Below, piece by piece: positions 1-12,380 of a DNA stretch of 64,000 bases. Below the pieces are notes generated by a model that did not search any database, was not told the DNA's origin, and saw only the letters and a program-made list of their open reading frames with translations. Positions within the stretch are counted from its first letter, which is position 1. Every line of letters begins with the position of its first letter. Location: assembly GCA_020740775.1 (NCBI GenBank), contig JAHEWK010000018.1, positions 1,302,001 to 1,366,000 on the forward strand. The letters run 5' to 3'. This stretch comes from Ilyonectria destructans. Taxonomy: Eukaryota; Ascomycota; Sordariomycetes; Hypocreales; Nectriaceae. Position numbers and translations under genes: made by a program.

Positions 1-920
1 GCTCTAGACTGTCTGGATGAACCAAGCACACACGGCTTGCTCAGCACTTGTTATCTCGAAGGCAGGGCCTGCATTGGCGTGTGTTGGTCATGTCCTGCTC
101 TGACATTGCATGACCTCAGCATCTCAAGAAGGAGTTGTCGCGAATGACATGGGTAGAGGGTGGCCTTCGTCGGCATGTTAATTCTCTCACAGGCGGATTC
201 TCACATCAATCACATCACAGAAAACTCACAGACCCCCAAATTTCAAGATGCAAGACGGGCATCCAGAGGAGAGCCATGGGTGTACGTACGTAAACGCGGG
301 CAGGGGAGAGGAGGAGGGGCAGGCAGGGGGAATGGAATTGTGGCGGGCGATCATGAGCTCCGCGGAGCAGGCGCCTGGTAGGTTTTCTTTTCCTGGGGTA
401 GTTCAGTTGGTTTTGCTTTTTCCTTCCCTCTTCCCACTTCGGCTCCACGGAACACGCCCCCATGTTTCCCAATGATGGGCACCCCGATTTCGTCAACGGC
501 AGCCATCTTAGAGGTGTTACCAACTCCCTGGGACACCTGCTGTTCACATGCCGCAGCGGCACGGCGCGGCACAGCACAGCACAGCAGAGCAGCGGCACGG
601 CAGTGGCAGTGGCAGTTGCTGGCCCACGGCACAGCAGTGCAGCAGACTCCCGTCTTTTCTCCCCCTCTCTCCCTTATCAGTTGGCTGTGCGGGAACGGGA
701 GAAAGGGAAGCAGACGTGGAACCCATCCATCCATCGCATCCCACCTCCGATCGCATCCCCCATCCTCCATCCCCCTCCATCCCCCCCCCATCTACGTAGT
801 TACCCCCGCGAACGACTAGGGACGGGGAACAAGACGGAGCACGACGCCGAGCTAGAGGGTCGCATTGAGATGGGCATGGGCATTAACCACGTGTGGAGCA
901 CCACCAGCCATGCGAGCAGA

Positions 921-975
921 GCGAAGGAGGCGAGAGCGGAGGAGGCGAGAGCAGAGGAGGCGAGAACAGAGGAGG
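921..975. repeat. 15-nt tandem repeat, about 3.7 copies
   Basis: Imperfect copies of a purine-rich 15-mer of the form GCRGAGGAGGCGAGA run head to tail. They lie in non-coding DNA; the Glu/Ala/Arg-rich peptide they could encode is not part of a credible gene. Confidence 0.85.
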
Positions 976-1206
976 ATAACAGAAGCAGGAGCCGCAGTTA
1001 GTGGCCGAAGCCGAAGCCGACGCAGAGAAGCCGAACGTGGAAGTGGAAGAAGAAGAGAAGCAGAAACAGTAGCTCGCCCCCAAGGCAAGCCTCGTTCGCT
1101 GGACTTGTTTCTAGGTGCGGCGAGGCTTTCCTCCATCTCCTCACTGGACCGGTGACGCCATCGCCTACCATCGCCCACGCGCCGAAGGAAGCCTGCGTGG
1201 AAGGCT

Positions 1207-1250
1207 ACAGATTGTCCACAGATTGTCCACAGATTGCCCACAGATTGTCC
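1207..1250. repeat. 11-nt tandem repeat, 4 copies
   Basis: Four adjacent copies of ACAGATTGTCC; the third has one substitution (ACAGATTGCCC). The array is in non-coding DNA about 2.3 kb upstream of the bZIP gene. Confidence 0.9.
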
Positions 1251-3137
1251 GGACACTACAACTCTATTAGTCCGGGACCATTAGCTATTGCGTGCGATGC
1301 CGGCCGCACGATGCCCAGACCCAGTTGCCACGCGCGGGCGGCAGGTCCAACCATCGACTCCGGATTCGTCGGCTGCATCTCCAAGACCGCGCGATCGTTA
1401 TCAGCACCGCAAGTAACAAGTAGCGGACTGCGCAGCGGGCGGCGAAGGCATCGGCGGGCACGAGACGGAGCAGCATTGCGCGGGTATGTCGACCATGACG
1501 AGCGGAGGGTTCCAGGGGTGTGCCTGGATCTAGAGAATACCACCACAGGTAGGTCGATACGATGCGGGCTGTATGTATCAGCAATTGGGCCTTGCTGCCT
1601 GGTTCTGAGTTGCTCGCTCGTCTGGCGGGATATCCAAAGACGGGATGCCATGGGATTCCGCATGAGAACGAGCGACATGTATGATGATGTATGCGATGTG
1701 CAACATGTGCTGCCATTGTTCGGGCGTCGGGTTGGAGACCGAAGCCCGGCCAACAACCCTTCGATACGTAGGATCTGGCTCCGACACTCACACTCAATCT
1801 CGTTGCCTGCCTCATCTCTCCCGCAGTTCGGTCACATCGCCATGGCTATTCTCTGGTCGTCCTCTACTAGCTGGCTCGCTGGAGCCCCTCCCCTTGTCCC
1901 TGGCGTGCGCCCCCGTCGTCTTCTCACTTCACTCCCTCACGCCCAGGGCCAGCCAAGCGTCTTCGTAGCTAGTCGATGCAGAAAGCCACCACTTGCAGCC
2001 AAGGTCCCTCAAGGCGACATGCGCGCCGGATATCGGCTAGTCATACTGCAAGCGGCAAAAGGTCAAAGTTTATTCTTGCAGGCGGAAAGGATCAAGGGTC
2101 ATTGGAACAAAATCCTAGCCCTCTGCCTCTCCCCCAGCTGGACTTTTCCGTTCGGGGCGCCTGTTGGGAGGTGAGGAGGGTTGACATGGATTGTCCAGGG
2201 CTAGGCTGAGGCGCGCACCCAGGGTGTCCCTTCGTACGTCCTGGGCGTGTGCGTCGGTCCAGGGCCAGGCCGCATCTGAGACATGCACGCCCCGGGAGGT
2301 GGCTCGAGGGGGGAGGAGAAAGGACACCAGGCGACGGGCATGGCAGAAGGGACGCCATTGCCCGTGCCCCTGCTCCACCACTGACATGTGCCATCTGATG
2401 CGGGCCCAGGAGGCAAAAGACGCGGCGAGAACGAGAGAGAAGGAAAGGGGTCGAACGAGAGGAGAAGGTGGAGGACGCTGAGGTCGCAGAGAGGTCGCAG
2501 AGGAGGAGGAGGATGGTGTTGGTTACCCACCCGCCAACCTGCATATCACCGCTCGTCGGTGGCAGCAACAGGGACACGACAGGACAAGACGCCGTCTGGC
2601 AACAGGAGAAAGAAAGGTCCGTGGACTGTGGGCCGCATGTTCTAAGGTCCTGCTCTACTCATAGAGACTCCATTGGGGATGCAATGCTGATTGCCCATTG
2701 CTATCCATACGTCCAGATGTCCTAGACGTCCAGGCCGTACGCCCTTCAATCGCGATACGCCCATGGGTCCATCCATCCATCCACCCATCCATGCCCGGAA
2801 TACGCCAGCCAGCAGGACGACGGCCAGCAATACGCCAACCCACGACGGGGGCATGGCAATGGTACCTCGCGCGCTCGCTCTCGCTGGGGGCAAGGCGGCA
2901 GGGGGAGTGCCGCCGTCTTAGTTCGTCTTTGCCTGTCGCTTCGTCCGCCGGGCTTGATCCGGGAAACAGGATGAGGAATCCACTCAAGCCACCCCCGAAC
3001 CTACCTTGCACGCATGGGATGCGAGGATGGGAGGGTCTCCTTCTGGGGGGTCTTCTAGACTAGCCCACAACGTACTCCGACGTAGTCTCGACGTCTCGTC
3101 CGCCAGTACCTCCAAGTACCCACGCCTTAGCCTGGCG

Positions 3138-3169
3138 CCCCTCCCCCCCCCTCCCCCCCCTCCCACCCC
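3138..3169 (-). other. C-rich tract with G-quadruplex potential on the minus strand
   Basis: Five C runs of 4, 9, 8, 3 and 4 bases are separated by single T or A bases. The complementary strand therefore has G runs with one-base loops, the pattern expected of a stable intrastrand G-quadruplex. It lies about 370 bases upstream of the bZIP start codon. Confidence 0.6.
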
Positions 3170-3539
3170 GGTTGGCGGCGCATCCAGGGCTTCCAGGGTC
3201 CCTCTCGCTGCCAGAGCAAGTCTTCGATGGACCATGTCCCAGATGGTCCAAGAGGGTCCAAGGAGGGTCGCCGTCGAGGCTCCGAAATGCTATATCTTGG
3301 ACGCACCCCGGTCTGCCCAGCGTAGCCCGTCGATCAGCTAGACAAGCCGATCGCCATGCAACTCTTGCTTTGAACGACTGAAAGACTGCTCCACCCTCGC
3401 CGTGTACCCTGCCTGCATCTATATACATACTGCTGCTTGGGACGACGACCCTGACCATCAACGTCCCTCCACCTTTGCATTGTCGACCGACCACAGACCT
3501 GACCTCCAGACTCCTTCGAATCACACATCCACAGCATTC

Positions 3540-4620
3540 ATGATGGTGCGATCATCTTCAGCGGAGCCTGCCAAGGCTACCAAGCGAAAGGGTAAGTCAT
3601 TGCTTTTCCTCTCTTACATTGCGCAATGGACCCTGTGCCATTGCTTTTGCTTTTTTACCTGTCATTCTGCAGGCAGGCCGATCCCGGGCTTGCCTCATCC
3701 GGCAATGCCATGATGGGGGACAATTTTTTTTTCTAACATGGATTTTCAACGCAATAGGCACCCGCAGTGTCTCTACCCTTACTCCTTCACAGCTCGCGCG
3801 CAAGCGGGCCAACGACCGAGAGGCGCAGAGGGCGATCCGGGCCCGGACCAAGGAGCACATTGAGCGACTGGAGCGCGAGTTGGAGGACCTCAAGAGCAAG
3901 CAGAGCCGCGACCAGACCGTCCAGGAGCTGCTGCGACGCAACAAGGCCCTCGAGGATGAGCTGTCGCGGCTGAAGGAGAACATGGGCGTCTCGATGACCT
4001 CGTCGCCCTACTCCACACCAGGTATTTACCACCGCCCAACAGCTCGTGCCTTACAGACGTTGACCATGGTGCGAACAGTCTATGATGATAGCCTCAGCAC
4101 CGGCAGCGGCGCCATCCCCAGTCCCAGGGCATCGCCGTTCCCCTCTGGCGACTACGGCTCGCTCCCCGACTATGGCCAGCAATACGTTCCTCTCCCCAAC
4201 AACTGTGAATCGTGGGCCAACACCGTGCCCGTGCCGTCCAACGTCTCCAGCCCTTCCTCGTCGGCCGACACTGACGGCTACGGCGCGGGCTACATCCCTA
4301 CCAGCGTGCCGACGTCGATGCTCCCCTCTAACAACACCAGCACCAGCAGCATTAGCGCGGTGGGCCACAAGGACATTAAGATGGAGTTCGAGGATGTGGA
4401 TCACCACGGTATGAAGCCCCGCGGCGTGGGAGAGAGCCGGAAGCCCCAGGAGGAGGCTAACTTTGACTACGCAGACGCTGGATTCCGCCTCGCCAACCAG
4501 TCCATGCAGGGCGCGCCCAATCCTTACATGGCGCAGCAACAGCAGCAGCAGCACCAGCAGCCAGCGTGGAACATGTACCCAGCCGTCTACTACCCGCAGG
4601 CGCAGTCCTCGGTCCACTGA
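3540..4620 (+). CDS. bZIP transcription factor
   Basis: Predicted nuclear DNA-binding regulator. Exon 1 is 3540-3591 (starts ATG ATG GTG), followed by a clear GTAAGT..CAATAG intron; exon 2 begins at 3758. A second intron, 4022-4078 (57 nt, ends ACAG), is likely, giving exons 3540-3591, 3758-4021, 4079-4620 and 285 residues. A further in-frame intron-like segment is at 4409-4474 (GTATGA, GCTAAC branch site, GCAG). Residues about 25-85 form the bZIP: the basic region carries RANDREAQRAIR, a variant of the fungal N-x2-AQ-x2-[FC]-R signature, followed by leucine-zipper heptads (IERLERELEDL, then LLRRNKALEDELSRL). The rest is Ser/Pro/Tyr-rich, with a short poly-Gln tract and a Trp/Tyr/Pro-rich end, typical of activation regions. 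Targets are unknown. The family is certain; the orthologue is not assigned. Confidence 0.88.
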
Positions 4621-5450
4621 AGCCAGGTGCAAGCGGCTCGTCATCCTGGCAAGCGCTCCTCATGAGGACAGCGTCTGCGAGCCGCATTGACGAGCCGCTT
4701 GTCGGCTTTATAGGACTGGCGCCGACTCTCGCACACAGAGTCGAATCACCAGATATCAAGCCCTATCCGGATTCACGCCCGGACAACCCCTCCAGGACGG
4801 CAGCTATGAGGACGACTCGGCCACCCCTTTCTGGATCTCCTGAATACTGAGGAATTGGGCGCATTGCAGCGTTTGCGCCGTTACAGACGCGCGGCCGGTT
4901 GGGGCGACTGCATGCGCTCCTCGCGGCAGCTCACGACTAACGACCTGCATGCATCTCCAAGGGGTCGACCTCGTCCAATGGAGCGGCTACACACACCATT
5001 TCCAACTCCCAGACTTCTACGCCACATACGAGTTTCAAGCGGGTCTGCTCGGAAGAGCTGCGGCTCGACTTGACTGGCCCGGCGCGACTCCTCCGCTGGG
5101 GTTGGCGCGCCGCCTGACGGGCTATCGACGGATCACCGCGGACCGGTCACAGACCATCCAGACTATGGTCGGGTTTACCAGTGGCCTTGCTGTCTCTTTG
5201 GAGCAGACCACTCGTGGCTTCAAGTGATGGACGCCTGAGCGCGGCGCTACCCCGAACTTCGTGGTCTGGTGGATCTCCAAGTCCAAGATTAATCTCGATC
5301 CTGGATGGAGCCTACCCAACACCCAAGAGCTACTCTCGCTTCCCCATGTCCTGACTCCATACTACTACAGCCTACGCAAGGATGAATCCTCTCCCTCCCT
5401 CAGCCCTGGACCACGCTACTCTACTGCCACGCTACTCTCCTCCACCTGCT

Positions 5451-5530
5451 GCCACTACTACTACCACTACTACTACCACTACCACCACTACTACCACTAC
5501 TACTATCACTACTGCTATTACTACTACCGC
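5451..5530. repeat. Trinucleotide (CTA/CCA) microsatellite
   Basis: A degenerate array of CTA, CTC and CCA triplets about 80 bases long, downstream of the bZIP gene. It would read as poly-Thr or poly-Tyr/His in different frames, which explains the spurious open frames there. Confidence 0.85.
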
Positions 5531-7170
5531 CACACTACCATCGCTCCTCCTCTTGTCACATACTGACCTGCCCTACTGGATAATAACGGACTTACTTACC
5601 TTCGCCGTCGAGACTTTGTGGGAGAACACGGCACCACACTGTCATCCAAGGAGGGAGGCAGGACCTTAACCTCCATTCATAACTTTTTAACTCGTATGAT
5701 ACATGGATACATACTGGGAAAACACACGATATACCCCAACCTTTCAAAAACACGCCCAAAAAAAGACGATGCTTAACTAAGCACCACCAAACAAAACTCC
5801 CGAAAAATAGGACCTGTTGGGACACGAACGAATCATTAGACGGGCAACGTTTCTTCACAGCGTCACTACATAGTATTTGCTTCACATGTTGTTTTTGGTA
5901 TTCTGGAGTTCTTTTGATGACTGGCGCGGTTTCCAGCGGTGGGTGGGAACTTGGGAAGGGCTACCGGGAAACGGGTTGGGAAATTGGCGACAACGGGGGT
6001 TTAGAGAAATGAAACGAAATCTACCTACCTACCTTACGGCTGCTGTACGTCTAGACACATTTTTTCGGTTTGGCCTGTTTCGATAGTTGGAGCACGGAAT
6101 GAATGACTTCTACAAATGACATGACTGGATTAGAACCAATAGACTGTGCTGTGATTATAATTTCCACTCCTTGTCAAAAGACTGTCACTGTCTGACACTT
6201 CCAATTCCATCTCGATGGTCGTCTGCCGACTAGACCGGGGTGGGCATTGTGTTATTGTCGTCCTGACTCCACTGATTCGCAAGACCCCTTCGCCCCATGT
6301 TCCTTGCCCCTTGTGCCCCATACCTACCCATGTTCCATGTTGCATGCTCCAAGCTCCATGCTCCACGCTCCATGCTCCACGCGCTGTAGCTCCATCCATA
6401 CCGGAGTGGATCGAAGACGTTGGGGGAAGAGCGGTTTGAGCGTCCCAAGGCCCCCCTCCAACCCACTCACACGCCTCCGTGTTGACCATTGTCAACTCGC
6501 TGATCCTCGCCGCCTGCATCCCAGACGTCGCCGGGGCCAGCGCCGGCGCGGTTTGGCCACGCGTGGCACCAACCCAGCGTGCCTGGTAGCGTGACTAGGT
6601 GCGGGCCAGGGTCATGAAGAGGAGTTGAGAGTCCCACTTGGGCCCAAAGGGCTTTGGCGTTGCCCTTGCGCATACGGCTTCCGGCAGGAAACGGGCAGAG
6701 ACTGAAGAGCGCGAGAGTGAGAGAGCGTGCGACGTCCTCCGAGTGCCTGAGCGTGTCTGGCCGTATTACGTGACGGAGGGGTTAACCCAGCGCCGGCACG
6801 CCGTTTTCCGTCTATACGTGAGAGAATGACAGAGACTATCTCGAACGAGCTAGTTGAGACAACTAAGCTTACAGTATCATGTCCCGGGAAGTCTAGGGAG
6901 CGCAAAGATCAGAGACTGGACCGGGTACGTGGGAGAGATGGCAGCGACAGCGGCCTCACAAGCACCCTTGGGGGACAGCAAACCCTCCATGGCGATGGCG
7001 TAGCGTGCCCAGACTTTGAAAAACAAGGGGGGGGGATGAGCACGCGACGAGCACGAGCACGAGCTGAATCTGCGCGTGGCAACGGCCCAAGAGGCGATGG
7101 GGAATTGGGGAGGCGGAAACGATGACGACCGTTTGCGTGATCTGGCTGCGAGCCAAGGAGCCAAAGCATC

Positions 7171-7208
7171 ACCACAGACCACAGACCACAGACTACAGAC
7201 CACAGACC
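7171..7208. repeat. 7-nt tandem repeat, about 5 copies
   Basis: Adjacent copies of ACCACAG with one variant (ACTACAG), in non-coding DNA. Confidence 0.85.
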
Positions 7209-8706
7209 TCTTCAGCTCATACCGCTTGGGCCGGAGTTAAAGAGCTAGCCATCCAGATTGCCAGATTACATTGCAGTACATGACTACAACTTGGACGATC
7301 CAGGCAAGTCAAAAATCAAGGTTGCAACATAATCATAATCTACATGGGCGCAATGGCCGCCGGCTTGCCAGTGTCCAGCAGCACTCGCGCCGTCTTGGCG
7401 CGCATTTTCCACATTTCCTACGACGAGGCTATGTGGGCCGGCAGGCAAAAAGCGAGCGCTGAATCATGGTACGTAATACGTGCAGAAGTGTCACTGTGTG
7501 GGTTGACCGTTTTTCCCAGTGACATTTCGCCCCGCGTGGTTGCAGGGCCAGGCCCATAGGGAGGCCAGAGAGAGTCAAGAGAGAGTCCAGCATGAGGTTG
7601 AGCTAGGGACGGAAGTGTGTGTGAGAGTTCTGTCTGTGTGTCTGTGTGTCTGTGTCTGTCTACCTACGACGCAGCATCTGTGTACGAATATGACCTGTCT
7701 TGACCGACGATTCATTGTCAACACTGACCGCATCTTTGTCTTTTTGAGAACTCCGTAGCTTCGGTGTCGACTCCGTAGCGGCCGCCCGAAACGGCCAAGG
7801 ATGCAGCCATCCGGAACGGGCGAGATAGCCGGACTGCGGCATCGAGTGAAAGATAGATGGGCATACGGTGAGAGGTGCTTTTGCGAACTTGACAATGTCT
7901 GCCCATCCGTCTGCGATCTTGAAAGAAGGCAGGATACGCGCCGTTAGAGTGTAGGGCTAAGGCAGGATGAAGGGGGTAGAGAGGACACTCGCACATACGC
8001 TCACAGTCACTGGCTCACATGTGCGTACGAGTGTTGAGCGACTTTCGGCCTTTGGGTGTGTGCGTGTGTGAGTGAGTGCGTGTGAGTGTGTGTGAGGCAA
8101 AACCACCTGCTAGAAGCATTCGACTGGGAGAAAAACGTGGCTTGCAGGAGCGCACGCGCAAGCCATCAGGTACACCGCACATCACGGGCGGCTCTCGTCG
8201 ATGGCTAGAAAAGCTAGAAAGATACTGGAAGGGTTAGAGAAGAGCGGCCCAATGCAGAATGCAGGCCCGGTTGCTGCAGTGTGGCTGTCATGGCCAGCGA
8301 CTACGGTGCACTCAAACGCTCGACTCTGTTTTAGTGTGTATGCGTGTGTGCCTACGCGCGTGTTACCGTTGCAAGTCGAACCTTACAGAGGGGGGCGTGT
8401 TGGACGTTGTCCTGCGCGGTCCGGTCTCCGTGGTGTATGTACGAGGGAAAAGTGTGTGTGAGAGAGAGTGTGTATGTATAGCGGTAGAAGGCGTAGGTGT
8501 CTGGGCAGAAGAATGAGAGTTTGGCGCTAGAAGGATGGCGATGCTTCTGTCACTTCCACGACGACGTCGTGCATGAGGCCATCGACCCCGGAGGATGAAG
8601 CTTGCGAGATGCTGTTGGTCGCTGGGTGCGGTGATGTGCGCGACACTGAGACACTGAACCGCTGCGACGCTGAGACACGGGGAGCGAGCGTGGATTTTTC
8701 TGGGTC

Positions 8707-8733
8707 GCCATGCCGCCATGCCGCCATGCCGCC
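8707..8733. repeat. 8-nt tandem repeat, 3 copies
   Basis: Three exact copies of GCCATGCC followed by GCC, in non-coding DNA. Confidence 0.85.
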
Positions 8734-11700
8734 AACTCCGAGAGACGGTCGGTCCCTGGACGGGCCAAGTAACGCCATGGTATCGGGTGTGCATGTGTCG
8801 CGTGTAACGAATGTCTCGAATGTATCCAAAGTATGCCCAAGTATTGTCTCTATTACCACCACACTTTACTAACTCACACATACATACACACACTCTCTAT
8901 CGCTCTCTCCCCCCCCCACACACACAATCCCGCAATCCCGACATCCACACGTAATTGACAACTCTTCGCCCCGTCTTTGACATAACAGCTCCGATGCAAG
9001 CAAACTTCTTTCGGCCCTTTGCCCTTTTTGCCCGACGTCAACGTGGAAGACACGTTGGGCGGAAGCTCGGGAAGAAAAAGAAAAGAAAAAAGAAAAGTGG
9101 TTGGGTGGGCCCGGAAGGAAAGGGGGGAGTGTGCATCATCTCGCACTTACATGGCCATGGCATGCAGCGAAACCAACGCCCCCAGCACGACTTGTAAGAC
9201 AAGTAAGACAGTAGGACACGCAGGACACGAGGAAGCAACAAAAGGCCGCCAAATGTCGATCAGCGGGCGGACCTTGTGATGATGATGATGATGGGCCCTA
9301 AGTCCAAGGGAAGAAAAGGCTACGGCGTAGGACCAGAAACTACCACAAGGGGCGCCCCATCGCTGCGCAGGATCGAAGATGGGATCTGCTACAAGGAACG
9401 ACTTGGGATGATCCCTGGGATGCACAGCAGGGGAGCGGGGACCCTGACGGGGATGACGCCCCAGGGCGGGTTAGCCGGTTTCCTCAGCGAGCTGCCACAG
9501 ACGGCGCAAGGCGTGGCTTGCAGGGATGTCTACCGGGGATGCGGTCGATCAGTGCGCTAGCAAGGCCCCTGGGAATTGGGGCAGAATCCCTTGATCCTGG
9601 AGCGTTGCGCTGGGGGCTGCCTTTCTTCCAGGGCCCTCCAGCGCCCCAGGTCGGTGAGGTGGCGTCCCTTAGGGGGGGACCCTGTGGCCCAGTGGTGGCC
9701 AGCCCCAAAGGCCAGCCCCAAAGTCGGTCGGTCGGTCGCCATGAGCTCTCCCCCTGGGCCCAGTCGCCGAACCGTCCGCAATCAGTTGGCTTCCTTCGCC
9801 CCCAATCTCGCAGGCCCTCTCTTTCAGCCATCGGAGCCAGGGGAGTCCGCCAGCCGGGGGGCCCAGCGAAACCGGCAGGCATTCTTTTTCAGCTGCGAGC
9901 CCGTGCCAGGGCCGACGTTGCTGGATCTGGACGAAGACACGGCACGCGCCTGGCGGTGGCGGCCATACAGATCCCGATGCTGCCATGTCAAATGCTCGGT
10001 GGCCAGCGGCCCCCCCCTTCCGCCCCCTTCGGGACGCAGCCGAATGGGGAAACGAAACAAGACAACACCGCAGCGATAGCGAATGCTGTGTGGAAGCTGT
10101 GTGGACGACGCACTGCTGGAGGCGGGCGCCGGGGAACTCAGCGTAGGCGGCCGATGGCATGGGGGGACAAGGCGAGAGGAGCCAAGACACGACCCGAGTT
10201 CCTAAATGCCGGGGGGCCAAGACGCTTCCCCGAGAAGCATGGCAAATGCATGGCCGTCATCCATCCATCGCCTCGCCTCGCGGGGCCACTGGCGGATGGC
10301 GACAGCGTGGAGAATTCCGTTCGTCTGTCATGGATATTGGCAATGACATCGGCAGCCCCCCGACCCTCCGCTTCCAACTTCCCCCTCCTCCAATCCGTCT
10401 CCCCTCCCCCCCCTGGAACCTTGACATTGGCCTAGAAGCCTTGACCTTGCACCTTGGACCCTCAGAAACGCAATACCTGTAACGTAAAGACACCCAAATT
10501 TGACTTTCCAGCCCAGCTTCCATGGCGATCCGCACACGCCCTCCCATCCATCGGGCACGTGGCGGATGGGCCGCTGCTGCAAGCCACCGAGCAGCGAGAT
10601 TCGCCAGAACAATCGACGGACCTCGAACTAGAAGAACCGCTCTTCCCTGCCTTGTCTCGAGCGGATTGCCATGTGGATGACACGCACACATACACCCTTC
10701 GCAAGTCCCCTCATCCCTACTACGGCCTCTGGTTTTGGGTTGCAAGCAGAGCACGAGGCGGCGACGCACGAGAGCGGCGGTCAGAGCTTTGGCCTCAATT
10801 CCCTCGTGCTCACCCATCCACCCATTCATCCATCGTCACATCGCCATTGGGGAAGGGGAAAAGATGCTCGCAAGGGCCAAGGACCAACCTGTGACGTTTC
10901 GGTGGGCGGGAGAGACACCGAACTGACGCACATGCATGCGCATGTCTCGGCGCTGAGGGTTGAGGCGAGAAGGCGGTCGGTCGAACCAAAGAAGAAGGAA
11001 AAGAAGGGGTGTGTCGGCAGTGGATGTGCCCCAGTATATCTGATGTATCACAAAGTCGCTTCGCTCGCTTCCAGAGCCGCTCGATACTTGTTCCAATGCG
11101 ACCATACCCGGGTCCGCGTAGTCATTGATTTGTGGCTTGCCCGCACATTGCTTCCACGCCTTCTTCCATAGTTAACCGCAAATGTAACCCCAAGGATCTC
11201 CAACGGGCCAAAGGCGACACACAACGATGTCATTCCCAAGAACCGCGGCGCTGGTTCTTGTGCGACCGTCCTTCCCCCCCGTTCCCACCCCTTCCTTCAG
11301 CCGCCCCGCGACCGCCAACCTTCCTTGGTCGGCGGTCCACGTTGACGGGTCCCCCCCTCTCCGAAGCCACGTTCGGGGTGCCGGGCTTGCCTGCGAGGGA
11401 CGATCCAGGGGGGGCGAGAGGGAGGGGGGATGGATGGCTGTGGTGTTTCTCGTGTTGTTGTTGGAGTTGGGGTTCGATGTGTACATCGTGGGCCCTCGGG
11501 GTAAAAAGCCTCCAAGTCGAAGATCCCACCACCCTAATAGCCCTAAAACTCCAAATAGCCTCCAACGCGGACGGAAGCAATCTGACCCGGCTCTGCCTTG
11601 TGGGACGTGCCAAGGTGGAAATCAGATTCCGGAAAGCCGGGAAGGGACTGGGTCGCCAGACCAAAGATCCATCCACCCATCAATGGAATCCTCCGAGCGC

Positions 11701-12345
11701 TTGCTTCCATGAGTGTCCAGTGCGGAGTCTCGTGGAGGAGACACTCCCAGGGCTAGGTCGGGTCCATAGCAGCTAGCCCTTCGACAGACCAGGCGGACCG
11801 CATGGCTTCGCTCGTGGAACGGCGGCCATCAACCCCCCTCCAAGTCGTCGTCGATCAATCAAGTCCGGTCAACGTCTGGCCGTGGGTGTTGCCGCCGCCG
11901 CCATTCGCTGCGAATGCATGTCACTTCAGCTCCAAAACGCCTTAGGAGTCTGTTAGCGTTTGAGGAGAGCCGTCGATGGGTTGTACGGACGGAGTGGTCC
12001 GTTCACGTAGCACTACGTAGGTAGCATCATAATAGCATGAGGCAGTCAGGCATTCGGGCAGTTAGGCAGACCGCAGGCCGCTCTTCGAGACGTCGTTAGC
12101 ATCAGGGACAAGGGTTCCGTCGTCCCAGCCCCTCCGAACACGGGACACGGCGCTGCATATTGTGGCGCCTAGGCCACCGCCGTCGCGATTTGGGATGAGA
12201 CAGCGCAGGGCCAGTCGGAATGCAGTTTGTGATGGAAGGGTAATTTCTTTATCCATGGTTTCTGCACTTGCATATTGTTAACGACAGCACGGTCTTGGCA
12301 ATGCCGCCTAGTCTAGCAGCGGAAATCGGACGGGGGCGACGCCGA

Positions 12346-12380
12346 CGACACAATCGACACAATCGACACAATCGACACAG
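12346..12380. repeat. 9-nt tandem repeat, about 3.8 copies
   Basis: Head-to-tail copies of CGACACAAT, the last partial. In one frame it would encode Arg-His-Asn repeats; the surrounding frame has no other protein-like features. Confidence 0.85.

Larger units (their letters stand above)
1..3539. other. Non-coding region upstream of the bZIP gene
   Basis: No open frame here resembles a protein; the frames are GC-rich, low-complexity and overlap on both strands. It contains short tandem repeats (921-975, 1207-1250), runs of CATC/CCATC near 725-790 and 2770-2790, and a C-rich tract at 3138-3169. The last few hundred bases probably hold the promoter and 5' leader of the bZIP gene starting at 3540. 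An RNA gene or long leader exon cannot be excluded from sequence alone. Confidence 0.6.

Noticed and set aside
9518..10435. 305-codon plus-strand open frame in the gene-poor region
   Set aside because: Composition is Pro/Gly/Arg/Ser-rich without any domain signature, and long frames occur on the opposite strand in the same place, as expected for GC-rich non-coding DNA.
12346..12380. Short direct repeats considered as a CRISPR-like array
   Set aside because: Units are 9 bases with no spacers; this is a minisatellite, and CRISPR is not expected in a fungal nuclear genome.
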